From the NCBI GenBank assembly GCA_023014485.1, contig JAJOZX010001727.1, forward strand, positions 67,001 through 131,000: DNA of 64,000 bases. The letters run 5' to 3'. Of the stretch, positions 33,870 to 46,061 are shown piece by piece (position 1 is the stretch's first letter; each line of letters opens with the position of its first letter). This DNA comes from Bathynomus jamesi (lineage: Eukaryota > Arthropoda > Malacostraca > Isopoda > Cirolanidae). A model generated the notes under the pieces. The model was not told where the DNA came from, searched no databases, and worked only from the letters and a program-made list of their open reading frames with translations. The position numbers and the translations under genes were made by a program.

Positions 33870-34681
33870 TTAACTATCTTTGCTAAAGCATCGTCCATAC
33901 AAGGCTACTGTTAAATGGTTTTCTACAGGTTTGCTTGATGAAATTGAAGAGTAAGTTCCGCTTAATGTGAAGTCCAGGTCACTGTTATTGATAAGAGATA
34001 GGTTCCTATGATTCCCAATTGCGTATACAAAGTCACTGCTAAAACCTGAAGAACTGATTTTGAAGGGTCCAAATGAGTCTGATTCTGGAAGCCCAAGTTC
34101 AATAACAGCGCAAGTTTTATAATTTTCATTTCTGCACCAAACAACCCCGCACTGCTGAACTCCTAGATTGTATTCTCCATTACCAACTGGAACTGTACCA
34201 CTAAATACCAAAAATAAATAAGTTAGATTACTAGAATGCTCATATATCAAATCACAACACAATTCATCATTACTGCATGCAGTAGTATTAAAAACTTCAC
34301 CAGGTTCTCCTTTGCTCAACGGAACTCTCGTGTATTCAGATAAATTCTGATGTAAAATATAATGTGTGCGATTCACTTCGTTAATATATAAATTTTGCAC
34401 GCTATGATTGCTCTCCAGCTGAAATCGCTCCTCAACATTAGAATTAGTTCTTTTAACATGTTCGTTATCCGAGTTTGTATTTTCCAGTGAGATTGCAACG
34501 GTGGTAATTGGGGCTACAAGTAGAACATTTCCAGAGGTTTTGTCGAATGTATACACTGGTAAATCCTTAGAGTAACTTCTATAGATTCCAGACCCTAATT
34601 TGTAGTTGTCAGGATCGTGATAACCGGAGACAAGGAGATTAGTGCCCAAACCTCGACTCCATCCATTCTGGATTGCATCAG
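33870..34681 (-). CDS. vanin/biotinidase-like amidohydrolase, last exon
   Basis: The acceptor TTTCTTTATAG|CTGATG gives, with the previous exon, PFNL-ADAIQNGWSRGLGTNL. The exon includes the nitrilase-fold end (SGYHDPDNYKLGSGIYRS) and the vanin C-terminal domain, with the Cys-rich stretch NDELCCDLIYEHSSN, GVQQCGVVWC and a final DFTLSGTYSSISSSK ... YGRCF, stopping at 33870. Several N-x-S/T sites agree with a secreted or surface glycoprotein. In this family the enzyme hydrolyses amides such as pantetheine or biocytin; the substrate here is unknown. Confidence 0.88.
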
Positions 34682-34839
34682 CTATAAAGAAAGTTACGAT
34701 TACGTGTTTCATTATATATTTTTTCAAAACGAAAGTTCATATATAAAAGTGAATTATTATTACTATCATTATTGATAATTATAAAGAAAGATACAAATCA
34801 TTATAACCAAGATTATTTTAATAAAAATTTAACTGTTAC

Positions 34840-34951
34840 CTAAGTTAAACGGCAACTCATCGACCCAAGCCGTACTATAGGCAACGTCTCGGATTCCGTA
34901 GTTTTTAACATTGCTGTATCCTGGATGCTCATAAACGATATCAAAGCAGAT
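34840..34951 (-). CDS. vanin-like amidohydrolase, catalytic-Cys exon
   Basis: 112 bp between AG (TTCATCAG|ATCTGC) and GT (TTAG|GTAACA). It reads ICFDIVYEHPGYSNVKNYG and RDVAYSTAWVDELPFNL. ICFD holds the nucleophilic Cys of the nitrilase-fold Glu-Lys-Cys triad. It starts in phase 0 and ends in phase 1, which fits the next exon exactly. Confidence 0.9.
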
Positions 34952-35340
34952 CTGATGAACAGAGATAATCATTCTATGACAGAGAATTCATTTACTACTT
35001 TATATTTCGGGGCCTACTGTATATATATTTTTAAATTTTTAATCAAAACAAATTTTCGGCATGTATTTGTCAGATAAGAATTTAAATTCTGACAAATACT
35101 TAAAAAATTATCGAGTTTATCTACGGTTATATATTGTACTATAATTTATAACAGTGGAGCCGTGAATATAATATGCATTTTATTTCTCTTAATACAGATT
35201 CACTCTGTTTACCTTTTTAAACAACTGAATCATGTAAAATACATACCGTAACATTTCATACCTTTCTTAAGTTCACCATGTGGCCATGGATTGGAAAACG
35301 TTTCTACTCAACCATAAACTCTTTGTTAATTATTAAAAAG
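34952..35340. other. intron sequence, nothing recognised
   Basis: AT-rich. Contains a short inverted repeat around TCTTATCTGACAAATAC / GTATTTGTCAGATAAGA (35058-35098). The missing vanin exon was not found here. Confidence 0.5.
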
Positions 35341-35348
35341 AAAAAGAT

Positions 35349-35510
35349 ACGTCTGGTCACGTCGTTGCACCGCTTCTCAATCAATCAGCGAAGTCAAGCG
35401 ACATTGGGTTTGGATATTGCATTCAAATGGCGAAGCGAGCCATGATATAGATATATTTTAAACTGTAGGTCTCCTCTGTCACATGATTAGCTGTTATTAC
35501 GGAGGTAAAA
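35349..35510 (+). mobile_element. 5S-derived SINE, diverged copy
   Basis: ATCAGCGAAGTCAAGCGACA and the tail GTCTCCTCTGTCACATGATTA ... ACGGAGGT are recognisable; the middle (35410-35440) is partly deleted. Confidence 0.75.
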
Positions 35511-35630
35511 TCATGCAATTGACAAATCCACCAGCCTCATTATCTTGATGCTCGTCAGAATCGTATACTATCACAGCTACTACAGAAGTAAAAGCCGTTT
35601 TATTGAGCGAGTCTGATTAGGTGTTCTGTG

Positions 35631-36177
35631 CAGGGGCGTAGCTACAGGGTAATAGAAGGGGCAGCCGCCCTGGGCGCCAAAATTGCATTTGAAGTTTTCT
35701 ACTTATTTTTATTTTTATTTCTCAAATAAAACGAAAAAAAATAGTAGAAAAACTTATTGTGCTACTGTTGCATTGTATAGGCCACTTCATAATCTCTAAT
35801 TTAGATTCGTTATACAACTTGTACTTTAGTACTACCTTAATTTATTCTGAAACGATTTTGAACGGGATTGTGCATGTTCAATATCGTACCTATACGGTAT
35901 TCGTCGTACATCATGTAACCTTGTTCAATTTGAGGTCAATAATTAAAAAATAATTATAAATATAACAACGATATACCTAAAATTAATTTGTTCAAGCCTT
36001 GAGACATAACCCTAAAATGATAGATAATTAGCATTGTCAAAATAATCCTTACACATGCCACATTATTTATATCAATTAAAATTAAATACATCAATGATTA
36101 ATTATTTGCGGGGGGGGGGGGGGGGAATGCCAATTCAGGGTCTACCCAGGGCACCATCAATGCTTGCTACAGCTCTG
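35631..36177. mobile_element. hAT MITE with CAGGGGCGTAGCTACAG ends
   Basis: 547 bp. Left end CAGGGGCGTAGCTACAGGG; right end ...GCTACAGCTCTG. The 8-bp duplication GTTCTGTG is perfect (35623-35630, 36178-36185). It contains a run of about 17 G at 36109-36125 and the short frame 35759-35953, judged non-coding. Confidence 0.92.
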
Positions 36178-36185
36178 GTTCTGTG

Positions 36186-37141
36186 TATGTATTATCGACA
36201 GCACAAATGTCAAAATGTAGTTTCGTTTTAAAATAAAAGGTACTTTAAAAATGCATCTTCGATAAAAGATTTAAATACATAGCTTAAGAGGCAAGGAAAC
36301 CGTTGTACAACCTTACAGCAACTTTAGGCAACGTAATGAGTTGGACATTTCGTTGATGCGACTTTCTATCGACACTTATTATCTTAACCTAAATTAACCT
36401 AGCGTAACCTAATTAGTTTTAACCCACTCCGCAGGACATACTGATACAATTACTTATCGATGAAATGTCGCACGACTGTATGAGTTTCCTGGGATATAAC
36501 AACTGACAAAATTTCCATCATTCGTTGTTTTCACAATAAGGTACCAGACCAATTATGTCATCAATTTCAACTGCGTACAGGCGAACAAAATGGGTGGACG
36601 GAATAGCAAATTTTGTATTTTTAAAGCATTATTTTTAGTTTCGTAATTAACGAGTGACTTTGTTTTTCAAATATATGTTAGCTAAATGTCTTATGTTACT
36701 TAATATACCTTTTAATTATTTAAGTTTAAATATGGCAACGAAGCCCAAATTCTAGGCTGGGTTTGGCATTTTAAAAATTCTTAGTTTTCGTCGTTTCCAA
36801 ATTAACTGCTTATTTTTTGTCCTAACTTCCTGGAAAAATGTTTTTCATCATTAATTTTCCCGTCGAATGATATTCATTACCACTTTCTACGTAAAATCCT
36901 TCCAATTATAGAGCTTGTCAAGCCTGGGACTACGTTAAGTTAGACCCTCTCTAGAGATAATTTCTCACAAGCTGTTAGGATTGGTACTTAATTAGAGATA
37001 TTCTGATTGACGTTATATGAAAGTTTTTCACGTAATAACAAAATGTTATTGAATTTCCCTAATTAGAATTCGTTAATGACACCCAAATCATAGTTGCTTT
37101 GATGACCAAACATTATCTATTTATCATGATACTGTATAGGG
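36186..37141. other. intron sequence, nothing recognised
   Basis: About 950 bases of the large vanin intron without a clear gene or repeat. Confidence 0.5.
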
Positions 37142-37372
37142 GCGTGGGCAACCCTTGGCACGCGTGCCAAACGTGGCACGCCAACGACTTTTTTCCGGCA
37201 CGCGATTCCCCGGGCTCACCTTAAAAAAAATTAAAATAAATAAATATCCAAATTCTTCGCTGAGTTTTATATTTTAACTTAATGTTTTCTGCTAAAAAAT
37301 GGTAGAGATTAACTTTTGCATCAAAGATTTGACGATTTTGGCACGCTCACTTAAAAAGGTTGCCCACCCCTG
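37142..37372. mobile_element. hAT MITE with GGGGYGTGGGCAACC ends
   Basis: Ends GCGTGGGCAACCCTTGGCACG and TTGCCCACCCCTG are inverted. GTATAGGG occurs at 37134-37141 and 37373-37380. The left terminus has lost its CAGG or overlaps the duplication, so that end is approximate. Confidence 0.8.
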
Positions 37373-37380
37373 GTATAGGG

Positions 37381-37880
37381 CATCAAAGCGAATATTCTGA
37401 AAAGGATTTTCACCTTCTGATTGCAAAAACCGTGAAAAACTGTCATCACTCATCACTCAGGTTTGTAAACGAAACCGGAGACAAAACTCAGTTAGCCCAC
37501 CCTTAAGTGTTATAGGTAAAAATATGACTCCTTCAGAAGTAACTGCAATGTGAGCGAGTTTTTTAAGAAGATAATTAACTAAGGTAGTTGACCTGTTACG
37601 CTAAAAATTATTAATGAAAGCTCAGTTTCAAGACCTGTAAAATAGCCTATGGCCTGAACAAGAATATTATGAGTAATAATAATAAAAGGCCTTGTTAGTT
37701 GTGACTGATTTTGGCTTCATAACCTCACAAACGCCAGATTGGAATATTTTAGCTCTATCTTAAATGAACTTATGAATAGGTCTAATTATTGGTAAGGCTA
37801 CATAACTTGGGTTTAAGAAGTAGGCTATGTAACTTAGACCTAAAACCTACGTAAGTCATCTGCCTATAATGCTTCCAGGC
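37381..37880. other. intron sequence, nothing recognised
   Basis: No gene or defined repeat seen. Confidence 0.5.
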
Positions 37881-38248
37881 CAGGCCCGGATTAACCATTA
37901 AGCAAAATAAGCACGTGCTTAGGGCACCAAGGGAAGGGGGCACCACAGAGTTTTTTCCAGTGCCGGATTTACCATGGTGCAAATGATGCAGCTGAACCAG
38001 AGCCCCACAAAAAGGGGGCTTACTGCTATTTAGTGTTAAATAAATAAAATTAAAAAACAGGTTATATTTAATATAGTTGTGGGGTCTGGCCTGGGGGATG
38101 GCCTGGAAGAAAACTGAATTTTTAATCTATTATTTCACATTCAGCACTTATTGAGTCTTAATGTCTTGTCAGTTAGATAATGGAAGGGTCGAGTGGGAAC
38201 CATTGTTGGGCTGTGCTTAGGGCATCAGTTGGCCTTAATCCGGCCCTG
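37881..38248. mobile_element. hAT MITE with CAGGCCCGGATTAA ends
   Basis: 368 bp, ends CAGGCCCGGATTAACC and TTAATCCGGCCCTG, perfect 8-bp duplication TTCCAGGC (37873-37880, 38249-38256). Same family as 11858-12290 and 47560-49404. A second GTGCCGGATTTACC at 37960 hints at an internal relative. Confidence 0.95.
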
Positions 38249-38392
38249 TTCCAGGCAGGAAATGACATTCAGTGTTTGCTTTAAGAACTAAATTTATCTA
38301 AGCAAACCCAGGTCACAAACTAAGTTCATATTTGCATACAACCAGGAGGTTTGATCAACCCTAGCCTAGGCCTACCTTTGAATTGTTAGCTT

Positions 38393-38482
38393 ATATCTGC
38401 ATGTCAGGGTTAAAAAGCGCCACGTCGACATAGACATATACATAGACGTGGCGCTTTATAACCCTGACACGCAGATATATAA
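38393..38482. repeat. short palindromic hairpin
   Basis: Arms of about 37 bp, ATATCTGC(A)TGTCAGGGTTA and AGCGCCACGTC inverted around a short loop with CATAGACATA. Probably a small foldback insertion. The target duplication is not clear. Confidence 0.75.
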
Positions 38483-38761
38483 AAAAACAACTACTCGTAA
38501 TTTGGATTAATATTTCTTCCATTCATAAAATGGTCTATATTTTTTTGTGGAGAAATTCAGAATTTAGATTTAATTTCAGAGTTGTTACAAAAACTTCTTT
38601 TCGTGTAATAATGGACCTAAATTCACGATACATGACGGTCATTATTATCGTCAACAACGTGTGACACCCGAATTGCCAATCTTTTAAACATTAATTGGTT
38701 TCGCGAATGAAGCCTGCAACCCGGGGAAATTGTTCTACAAACCATATGTTATAATGTAATG
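38483..38761. other. intron sequence, nothing recognised
   Basis: No feature seen. Confidence 0.5.
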
Positions 38762-39342
38762 ATAGGGTTGTTTAATCTCCTTCGCAACATATTATCTAAG
38801 GTCATATGACAGAGGGGACCTTCAGCTTTACGTGGGGTTCGAACCACTGAGTGCTATATCATATAGACACACAGAACAGTCACCCATCCAAAGCCTACTA
38901 GGGAGTCTTATCATAAAGTTTCATTTCATTGATAAATGTTCATACAAAATTTGACTTGCAGCGCCCTCTGAAATGATATATACAAAATGAAAATCCCATT
39001 GACGATTTTTCTGGTCAGTCTGCGTCATGTAGTTCAAGAGGGTAAATGTTGGTTTGAAATGGCTCCTAATTTTGGCCTCATGTTTTCCAAATGAAATATA
39101 AGTGTAAATAACGTCCAGATAAAAGGAAATATGGACAATATAACTTTCCATTGTTTTCCACAAAATAAATCTTTGGTACATAGTAAATAGTTGTAGTAAG
39201 TTCTAGATTTCATTTTGTATGACACATCATGAATGACATGATAAGACTGTAGTAGGCTTTGTTACTACCCAGACCAAATGTCGCTTAACCTCGTTGATTG
39301 ACGGGGAGTGATGTTACAACACTGGCCACAACGTAGCCCACA
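38762..39342 (-). mobile_element. 5S-derived SINE, split by a small element
   Basis: The tail (GTTTAATCTCCTTCGC ... GTCATATGACAGAGGGGACC) is at 38762-38888 and the 5S-like head (CCAGACCAAATGTCGCTTAA ... GGCCACAACGTAGCC) at 39264-39342. The insert lies between. Confidence 0.85.
38889..39263. mobile_element. small DNA element inside the 5S SINE
   Basis: Inverted ends CAAAGCCTACTA...AGTCTTATCAT and ATGATAAGACT...TAGTAGGCTTTG, about 24 bp. The target duplication is unclear. A minus-strand frame at 39181-38921 (ending GAASQILYEHLSMK) is open but unrecognised. Confidence 0.7.
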
Positions 39343-39929
39343 AACCGTACGTAACTGGTACCCTGCTTTACACTAATAGTAGACATGTTAAGTGCACAAA
39401 ATAGGCCGTCCACTTCAAATCATGATGCAAAGGTCCCCTTTGGTATGGAAGTTCCTTAGGACCATAGGAAAGAATTTATCCAAAGACACAAGTTGTATCT
39501 ATGCACAGACATGCTTAATTTTATGCCTAATTAGCATAAATTATGTTAATGACCGTATTTCTAACTTTTGAACCATTTAACTTAGAAACGTGTGTGATGA
39601 CTCATTTTCAGCTAAATTCAGCATGAGAAATCCATTTCTGAGGTTATTATGGAGTTTGAAGGTCATTTTGACCCCCAAAATCAAATATAGCCGCTGACCG
39701 CCATGTTGAAATTGAAGATTTTCCGCAGTTTCCAAACTGACGGAGTGAGACACCCCAAAATAACCTGAAACCCCAAAATAACCTCAGAAATGGCTTTCTC
39801 ATGCTGAATTTAGCTGAAAACGAGTCATCACAGACGTTTCTAAGTTCTGTGACCTTTAGAAATTCAATTTCATGTTTCAGATTCACAATGATTAATCCGA
39901 AATGAGTGACTCTAAAAGCACGCCTGCCA

Positions 39930-42900
39930 TCATGGACACTCGCGACTGGAGCTTATGCTTCATATGTCAGTCAGACAAAAGCTATGAACCGACTAAGAAT
40001 CCTTCATCATCTGCGAAATTGAGAAACAACCCTGAAAGACTTTCAGCCTCTTATAAATAAGTTACGGACAACATCCAGGAGCTCAAGGAATTAGGGGGAG
40101 TTGCCTGACTTTGTAATCGTAGATGACATTGGTGGCGGTGCTCAGAATGTAGTGCAGCTGATGATGTCTAATCAAGTAGTGTGGCACAAAAGTTGCAGGA
40201 ATGTTGTCGATAATCAAAAAGTGCAGAGAGCGAGGAAAAAGCATCAAGGGCAAGAGTCAGTTAGCCCGGTGAAAACTCGCCGCATGAACAGTGGTGCCAG
40301 GTCCATCACACAGGCCTCACCTTCACCCTCTACATCTTCGAGCGAACCAGTCGACACTCCATACCTCTTCTGTGACGAAGTGGGCAACAAGGCTGAGGAA
40401 GGCCTCCATTCTTGGCTTGGAAAAAAAAGTCAATGATTGCGCTCGAGTGTTAGGTGACAAACGTCTGTTGGCTAAACTTTCTGCCGGTGACATGGTCGCT
40501 ATTAATGCCGTCTATCATCGTGCGCGCCTGACTCGGCTCTACAGGAAAGCGGTGACGGTCGGATGTGACACGACTGAGAGTCATGCGACTCAGGTGATCC
40601 GAGCACATGTTCTCAACGAGTTACTCGACTTTATTAAAGATAATCGTGTTTCAGGGACGTCACTGGCAATGGCTGACTTGACGGCCCTCTATGACAAGCG
40701 CCTCGCCGTTCTCGGTTTCCCTACATCAAATGCAATACAACACGCCTTCGAGAGGATATTGAGCGCATGATTCCCGACATCAAGGCGATACCAATGAATC
40801 GTTGCTGGTTTCTTGTTTTCGACGACGACCTAAGCAAAGCTGTAGTTGATATGGAAAACAATACATCAACTGAAGTCTCCATCCTCCACAAAGCAGCCAA
40901 GATCCTCTGGCGAGATTATCTCCACATGAAGCAGGCTTTCACAGGCTCCTTCTCAACCTCACGTGAAGCTGAATCCATCTCGTCCACGTTGAGATCATTC
41001 TTGCACATGCTTCTTGATGGACCAGGTATCGATAAGCCGGCTCCTGATTCTGAGAAGTCCAAGGTTGCAACATCCATCGGGCAGCAGATCATCTTCAACT
41101 CTGTTGGACGCAGATCCAAGAAACCTGGGAGTGTTCCTCGTGACATCAAGGAGAGGGAAATACCAGCATCGCTGTATCTGTTCATGAAACTACATTTTCA
41201 AACTGGCCGTGAATCTCTAATCGATGCTATGCATCAACGAGGACTGTGCGTCTCGTACGACCGTTTGAGAGTGTTGAGCATAGACACCGCGAATTCAGTC
41301 ATCGGTCACTGGGAGCAGGTCGGTGTGGTAGTGCCACCTCAGACTGTCAAGGGCGTGTTCACCACAGGCGGTTTTGACAACATCGACCACAACCCTTCCT
41401 CTACCACGGCAAAATCAGCCCTCCATGGAACATGCATCAGCATTCAGCAGCACTTCTCTTCAGACAGCCAACAAGTCAAGAATCTCGGCGACATCCTCAA
41501 TCCAGCTGAGATGGGGAAGAAGGCTGTGAGGTCCTTGCCAGCTATCTACACGACCATAGATCTGGATGTCTCCCTGCCAAACGATGAGGTGCTGCACGTT
41601 CCTGCCCTGAAGACCAACAGTCATCTTCTTCCGGCTTCGCGCTCTCACCAGCATCATTGAAAAAGGCTACGGGTGGTTGGAGCGAGTCAGAAGCCTTCTA
41701 TCCAAACAGACCCTCGAAGCCGGTGAATGGATCTTATGGGCCGCGTACTATGCCAGCATCACAGAGCATCCTGCTATTCCCCCAGCCAAGTCATACATGC
41801 TGCCTCTGTTCACCGAGTCTCCCAACAGCCCTACCATGGTTTGACATGGGATGAAAGTCATCCGCCAGGCGATCAGCTACATCAATCCTGGTCAGACACC
41901 AGTCATGGTAGCCGATCAACCCCTCTTCACGCTGGCCAAGAAACTTCAGTGGAAGTACCCCCAGACAGAGCATGGCGAGGACTCCTATCTGGTGTTGTTG
42001 GGGGCGATGCATACTGAGAAGATGCTGTGGAGTGTGTCTGGTGACTGGTTGGGCGGTAGTGGGTGGACTACAGCAATCACCAACAGCGGTATCTCGACCA
42101 GCGGCAAAGCTCAGTCCTTCATTGGCGTCCATCACATCTGCAGAACTCGGTACATGCATCAGGTGTCGGTAGCTGCTCTCTACGTGCTTATGAAGAAGGC
42201 TTATGATAACTATGTGGAGAAGGAGACGAATGCTGATGATTATGATGGTGTCTCTGCTGATGCCGAGTCGAATGACCTCATCGCTCTGTCCTTTGACGAA
42301 TGGCTCAAGCAGCTGTGTGCCTCGCAGCCCCAAGCAGATTGCTGGTTCAAGTCCATGGAGCTGGATCTTCTCATTCTTCAGGTAAGACAGGTTCTTCATG
42401 TTATGTTTTTGTCTCACTCGCTAACGTACTACCCTTAAGCAACGCATGCAAGGCTCATTCATGTTTTGTCTCATTCTCATTGTTAGCTGAAGACTATGAT
42501 ACATTCCTCCACAAAATCCGAATGTTTCATATGGGTCTATTCATGTGTTTTTCAGTTTGTCAAGTCGTGTCGCACAGCTGACTTCTCGCTCTACAATTCA
42601 GGGGTTCCCAAAGTGGTCAATATCGACCCCCAGGGGTCGATGGGACTGTGCGGGGGGTCAATAAAGATCTATGGGTCGATAGGGGGGTCGATAAAGTCCT
42701 AGGGGGTCTAGGCTTAAGTTCTAGGCTTAACATCGATGAGCGTGGTGACTGAAGGCTCAAACTCTCAAACCTACAGCCGAATGTTCATGCCATTGTTAAT
42801 GCTCATCATGCCCATCCATCTCATTAGAGAAGATTTAATTGTAAAGGTATTTAGCAGTTATTAATTTTCACTTAATTACTAATAATGGTAACTGTATAAC

Positions 42901-43503
42901 TATAATGATTAATAAATATTGACTATATTTTGATGTTTCTTGACTTCATTTCATATAAAATTATTTTAAATATTGAGAATTTGGGTTAGGGGTCGATGAT
43001 AACTTTATAAGCTCATCAAGGGGTCGACAAGCTCAGAAGTTTGGGAACCCCTGCTCTACATGGATACTCTTGATTCTCTGATGCCGTGGGTCTTCGCGCT
43101 GGATCATACCCACTATGCTCGGAACCTGCCCATCCATCTCCGTGACATGGCAACACTGGAAGAACGCCATCCCGCGTTGTATGTGGAGTTCCAGCGTGGT
43201 CATTTCATGGGACAGAAGTCCAGGCGAGCATTTTAGAGCATTTCTAGAAGTGTTATTTCAACTAATCAGTTATTTCTCTTGTGACTTCAGAGTGGACACG
43301 TGTGGGGTAATACGCTCATCAAAGCTCCAGCTCCAGTCTCTCCAACGGAATGGGGATGGCAGCAAGAATCCTCCGACTCTGCGCCAACTCCAGTCTACAC
43401 CACAACTCCCACCATTTCTCGGGACATACCAGAGCTTGTCATTTGCCAGTGTAAGACAGACTGTAAGGCTCCTTGTAAGTGCTACGTGCAGGGGCTCTGG
43501 TAA
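39930..43503 (+). pseudogene. transposase-like protein with CFICQ start and Cys-rich tail
   Basis: ATG at 39930 opens MDTRDWSLCFICQSDKSYEP, which stops after about 40 codons. Later frames give VWHKSCRNVVDNQKVQRARK (40101-40436), LSAGDMVAINAVYHRARLTR (40291-40770), then 40767-41660 with TTGGFDNIDHNPSSTTAKSA and HGTCISIQQHF, and 41851-42438 with MVADQPLFTLAKKLQW and GAMHTEKMLWSVSGDWLGGS. A spliced part follows (donor CAG|GTAAGA at 42381, acceptor TTTTTCAG|TTTG at 42555), a MITE, LDHTHYARNLPIHLRDM, and a Cys-rich end CQCKTDCKAPCKCYVQG. FDNIDHN, ADQPLF and HTEK are candidate catalytic acidic motifs. At least three frameshifts or stops break it. Confidence 0.75.
42599..43053. mobile_element. hAT MITE in the transposase-like gene
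   Basis: Ends CAGGGGTTCCCAAAGTGGTC and GTTTGGGAACCCCTG. CTCTACA occurs on both sides (42589-42595 and 43054-43060) with three extra bases on the left. It splits SLY|MDTLDSLMPWVF. Confidence 0.85.
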
Positions 43504-44148
43504 GATGAGTGAGGTACAGATAGATGAGGAATCAGGTTAGTGCTGAACGAAGGAATGCCATGAATGTGCTTACATTGTCACAACATTGTGTGATGATATA
43601 TCTGAGTCGGCTAGTTATTGGTCGAGTATACTATGTATCAATTATACTATTTAGATACCACAGAACTTGTAAATTTATCGTTCAATTTGCAATTCTTGCT
43701 TCCATGCCTCTAAATTCTGTCTTCATAAATTTTATCAAAATGTCAACTTTGTGTATCATTTCCTGGATCTGACCTTTAAATGCATTCCAAATGTAAAATT
43801 GACGCCAGACATGAGTTCAGCGATCTCAAATTAGCTGGAAAACATGTATCATAATAGTTTCTATGACAAACGGTTACTTGGCTCTAAGTCGGCCATGTTT
43901 TCCAAATGGCCGACGGCGGCCATCTTGGATTTAAGATACAACTTGTGTCTTTGGATAAAGTTTTTCCTATGGCCCCTAAGGAACTTCCATACCAAAGGGG
44001 ACCTTTGCATCATGATTTGAAGTGAAAAGTCACTTAGCATGTCTACTATAAGTGAATACGTTGAACCTCTTTAAAGTTTATCATTAACAAAGATACATTT
44101 ACTATTAATAAATTGTTTCGTTTATTTTATAGTACTCAGCCTAATATA

Positions 44149-44330
44149 CAGGGTGGGAAAAAAGTCTGGGCACCCCCTCAAAACAAGATAATGTACATGA
44201 AAGAAAGAATTTATTGCATATTGACATTTTTAACATTTAATTTAATTTTTAATTTAACAAAAAATTACTAAAATGCGAAAAATTAGATATGTAAATATTT
44301 TGACGGGGGGCCCAGACTTTTTGCCCACTC
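44149..44330. mobile_element. mariner-type MITE
   Basis: 182 bp. CAGGGTGGGAAAAAAGTCTG and CAGACTTTTTGCCCACTC inverted ends, TA on both sides. Confidence 0.88.
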
Positions 44331-44639
44331 TATACTTTAGAACGGTTCTTTCTCACTATCATTATTATGTCATTATCATGATTACCAGCAGAGAAAATGT
44401 AACGTTGAAGTCTGTGACGAATATGGCAGTTGTGTCATCCAAAGGACCAGGACTAAAAAGGTCTTCTGAATATAAATGCTGTTTTCTATATCTGAAATGA
44501 GTAAGTTCCTCATAATTTAATATAAAATATAAAAAAATTAGAAAATTGTTCTGAGACTTTTCTTAATAGTAAATTATGACCCAAGTATAGAACAAAACTT
44601 TTTTTTGGAATTAGTCAACTGAGATATATATATATATAT
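44331..44639. other. intron sequence with short (TA)n
   Basis: Nothing recognised except (TA)n at about 44623-44640. Confidence 0.5.
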
Positions 44640-44735
44640 AAGCAAACAACCACAAGGAAAAGGACTTTGTGTTTCCTTTTCCTTGTGGTTGTTTGCTTAT
44701 TAATAAGGTCACGTGTTATTTTGTGACTCTAGTGC

Positions 44736-44740
<5 letters not shown>
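44640..44740. mobile_element. PLE terminal hairpin, second subtype
   Basis: AAGCAAACAACCACAAGG and its complement form a ~25-bp stem around a short spacer, followed by TTAATAAGGTCACGTGTTATTTTGTG, shared with 59098-59160. (TA)n follows to 44810. Confidence 0.65.
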
Positions 44741-44815
<75 letters not shown>

Positions 44816-45096
44816 GCACTGTGCAAGAAGAGTGGCCAAGGGCGAACGTCCGCAAAAACGCCACCCTGAAAGAAGGGAAAGGAGAGAGTCGAAATCAAGG
44901 TCTCTAAAGCTGTTAAAAGATATACCATTTTTGTTTTAAATTTTGAAAAGAATGTGTAGTGTGTAAGATGCATGTATGTGTAGTGAGGAATAGAGGGAGA
45001 AGAGTGTATTCTGGACTGCTTACAAGGTAGATGAGACACGGAAAAAGATCAGCTAAAGTTGTACTTCCCTAATCGATTAGTGTCTACAATCTCCTC

Positions 45097-45131
<35 letters not shown>

Positions 45132-45140
45132 ATATATATA

Positions 45141-46061
45141 CAGGGTGGGCGGAAAGTAGCTCCCTATTTTGGATTGGTAAAAAAATACGTATATTATCCA
45201 TTTATTTCAGAAGAAATAATATGAAAAGGTAGGCATATATGGTAGGTTTTCTCTAAAATTCAATGTGGGCTCCAACTCTTTCCACCAGCTTCTGGAGCCG
45301 CCCAGGAATGGCGTCCACTGACTTTAGCTGGAACTCCGGCGGGATGGAGGACATGACTTCCCGAATTCGGTCCTCCAGTTCTTCCAATGTCCTCGGTTTG
45401 GTGCGGTAGACTTCTTCCTTTACCCCCCCAAAGAAAGAAGTCGCACGGTGTCAAGTCGGGGCTCCTGGCTGGCCATTGATGTGGACCACGACGACCCATC
45501 CAACGCCCAGGGAAGTGGGCATCCAGCCACTCACGGACAACAAGAGCGAAGTGCGGAGGGGCGCCATCTTGCATAAATATCAGATCGTCGATGTCTCCCA
45601 TGTGCTGACAACAGGCCAGACCTCGTTTCGCAACATAGCAAGGTACCGCTCAGCATTCATGGTGTTGCGCAGAAGGAACGGGCCCACAACCTGATCTGAG
45701 GTCATACCACACCACACCGTTACACTGAACCGATTCTGCCGTTTTTCAGCGGTAACCGTGCGACTTCTTTCTTTGGGGGTGGGTAAAGGAAAAGTCTACC
45801 GCACCAAACCGAGGACATTGGAAGAACTGGAGGACCGAATTCGGGAAGTCATGTCCTCCATCCCGCCGGAGTTCCTGCTAAAGTCAGTGGACGCCATTCC
45901 TGGGCGGCTCCAGAAGCTGGTGGAAAGAGTTGGAGCCCACATTGAATTTTAGAGAAAACCTACCATGTATGCCTACCTTTTCATATTATTTCTTCTGAAA
46001 TAAATGGATAATATACGTATTTTTTTACCAATCCAAAATAGGGAGCTACTTTCCGCCCACC

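Larger units (their letters stand above)
39371..44054 (+). mobile_element. DNA transposon with CACTWATAGTAG ends, unassigned family
   Basis: TIRs of about 125 bp. The left begins CACTAATAGTAGACATG and the right ends CATGTCTACTATAAGTG. Inner parts share ATCATGATGCAAAGGTCCCC, TTGGTATGGAAGTTCCTTAG and AAAGACACAAGTTGTATCT. No clean target duplication was found. It encodes a large transposase-like protein on the plus strand. The CACT start resembles the CACTA group, but the protein does not look like the usual CACTA transposase. Confidence 0.85.

Noticed and set aside
38921..39225. The missing vanin exon, suggested by YNYLLCTKDLF in a minus-strand frame
   Set aside because: No catalytic Lys context or splice sites in the needed phase, and it lies within a small repeat element.
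42203..42385. Met-rich frames overlapping the transposase-like gene
   Set aside because: Shadow frames of the conserved frame at 41851-42438.
44713..45039. Frames made of repeated Ile-Tyr in (TA)n tracts (also at 57349-57855 and 33608-33829)
   Set aside because: These are translations of dinucleotide repeats.
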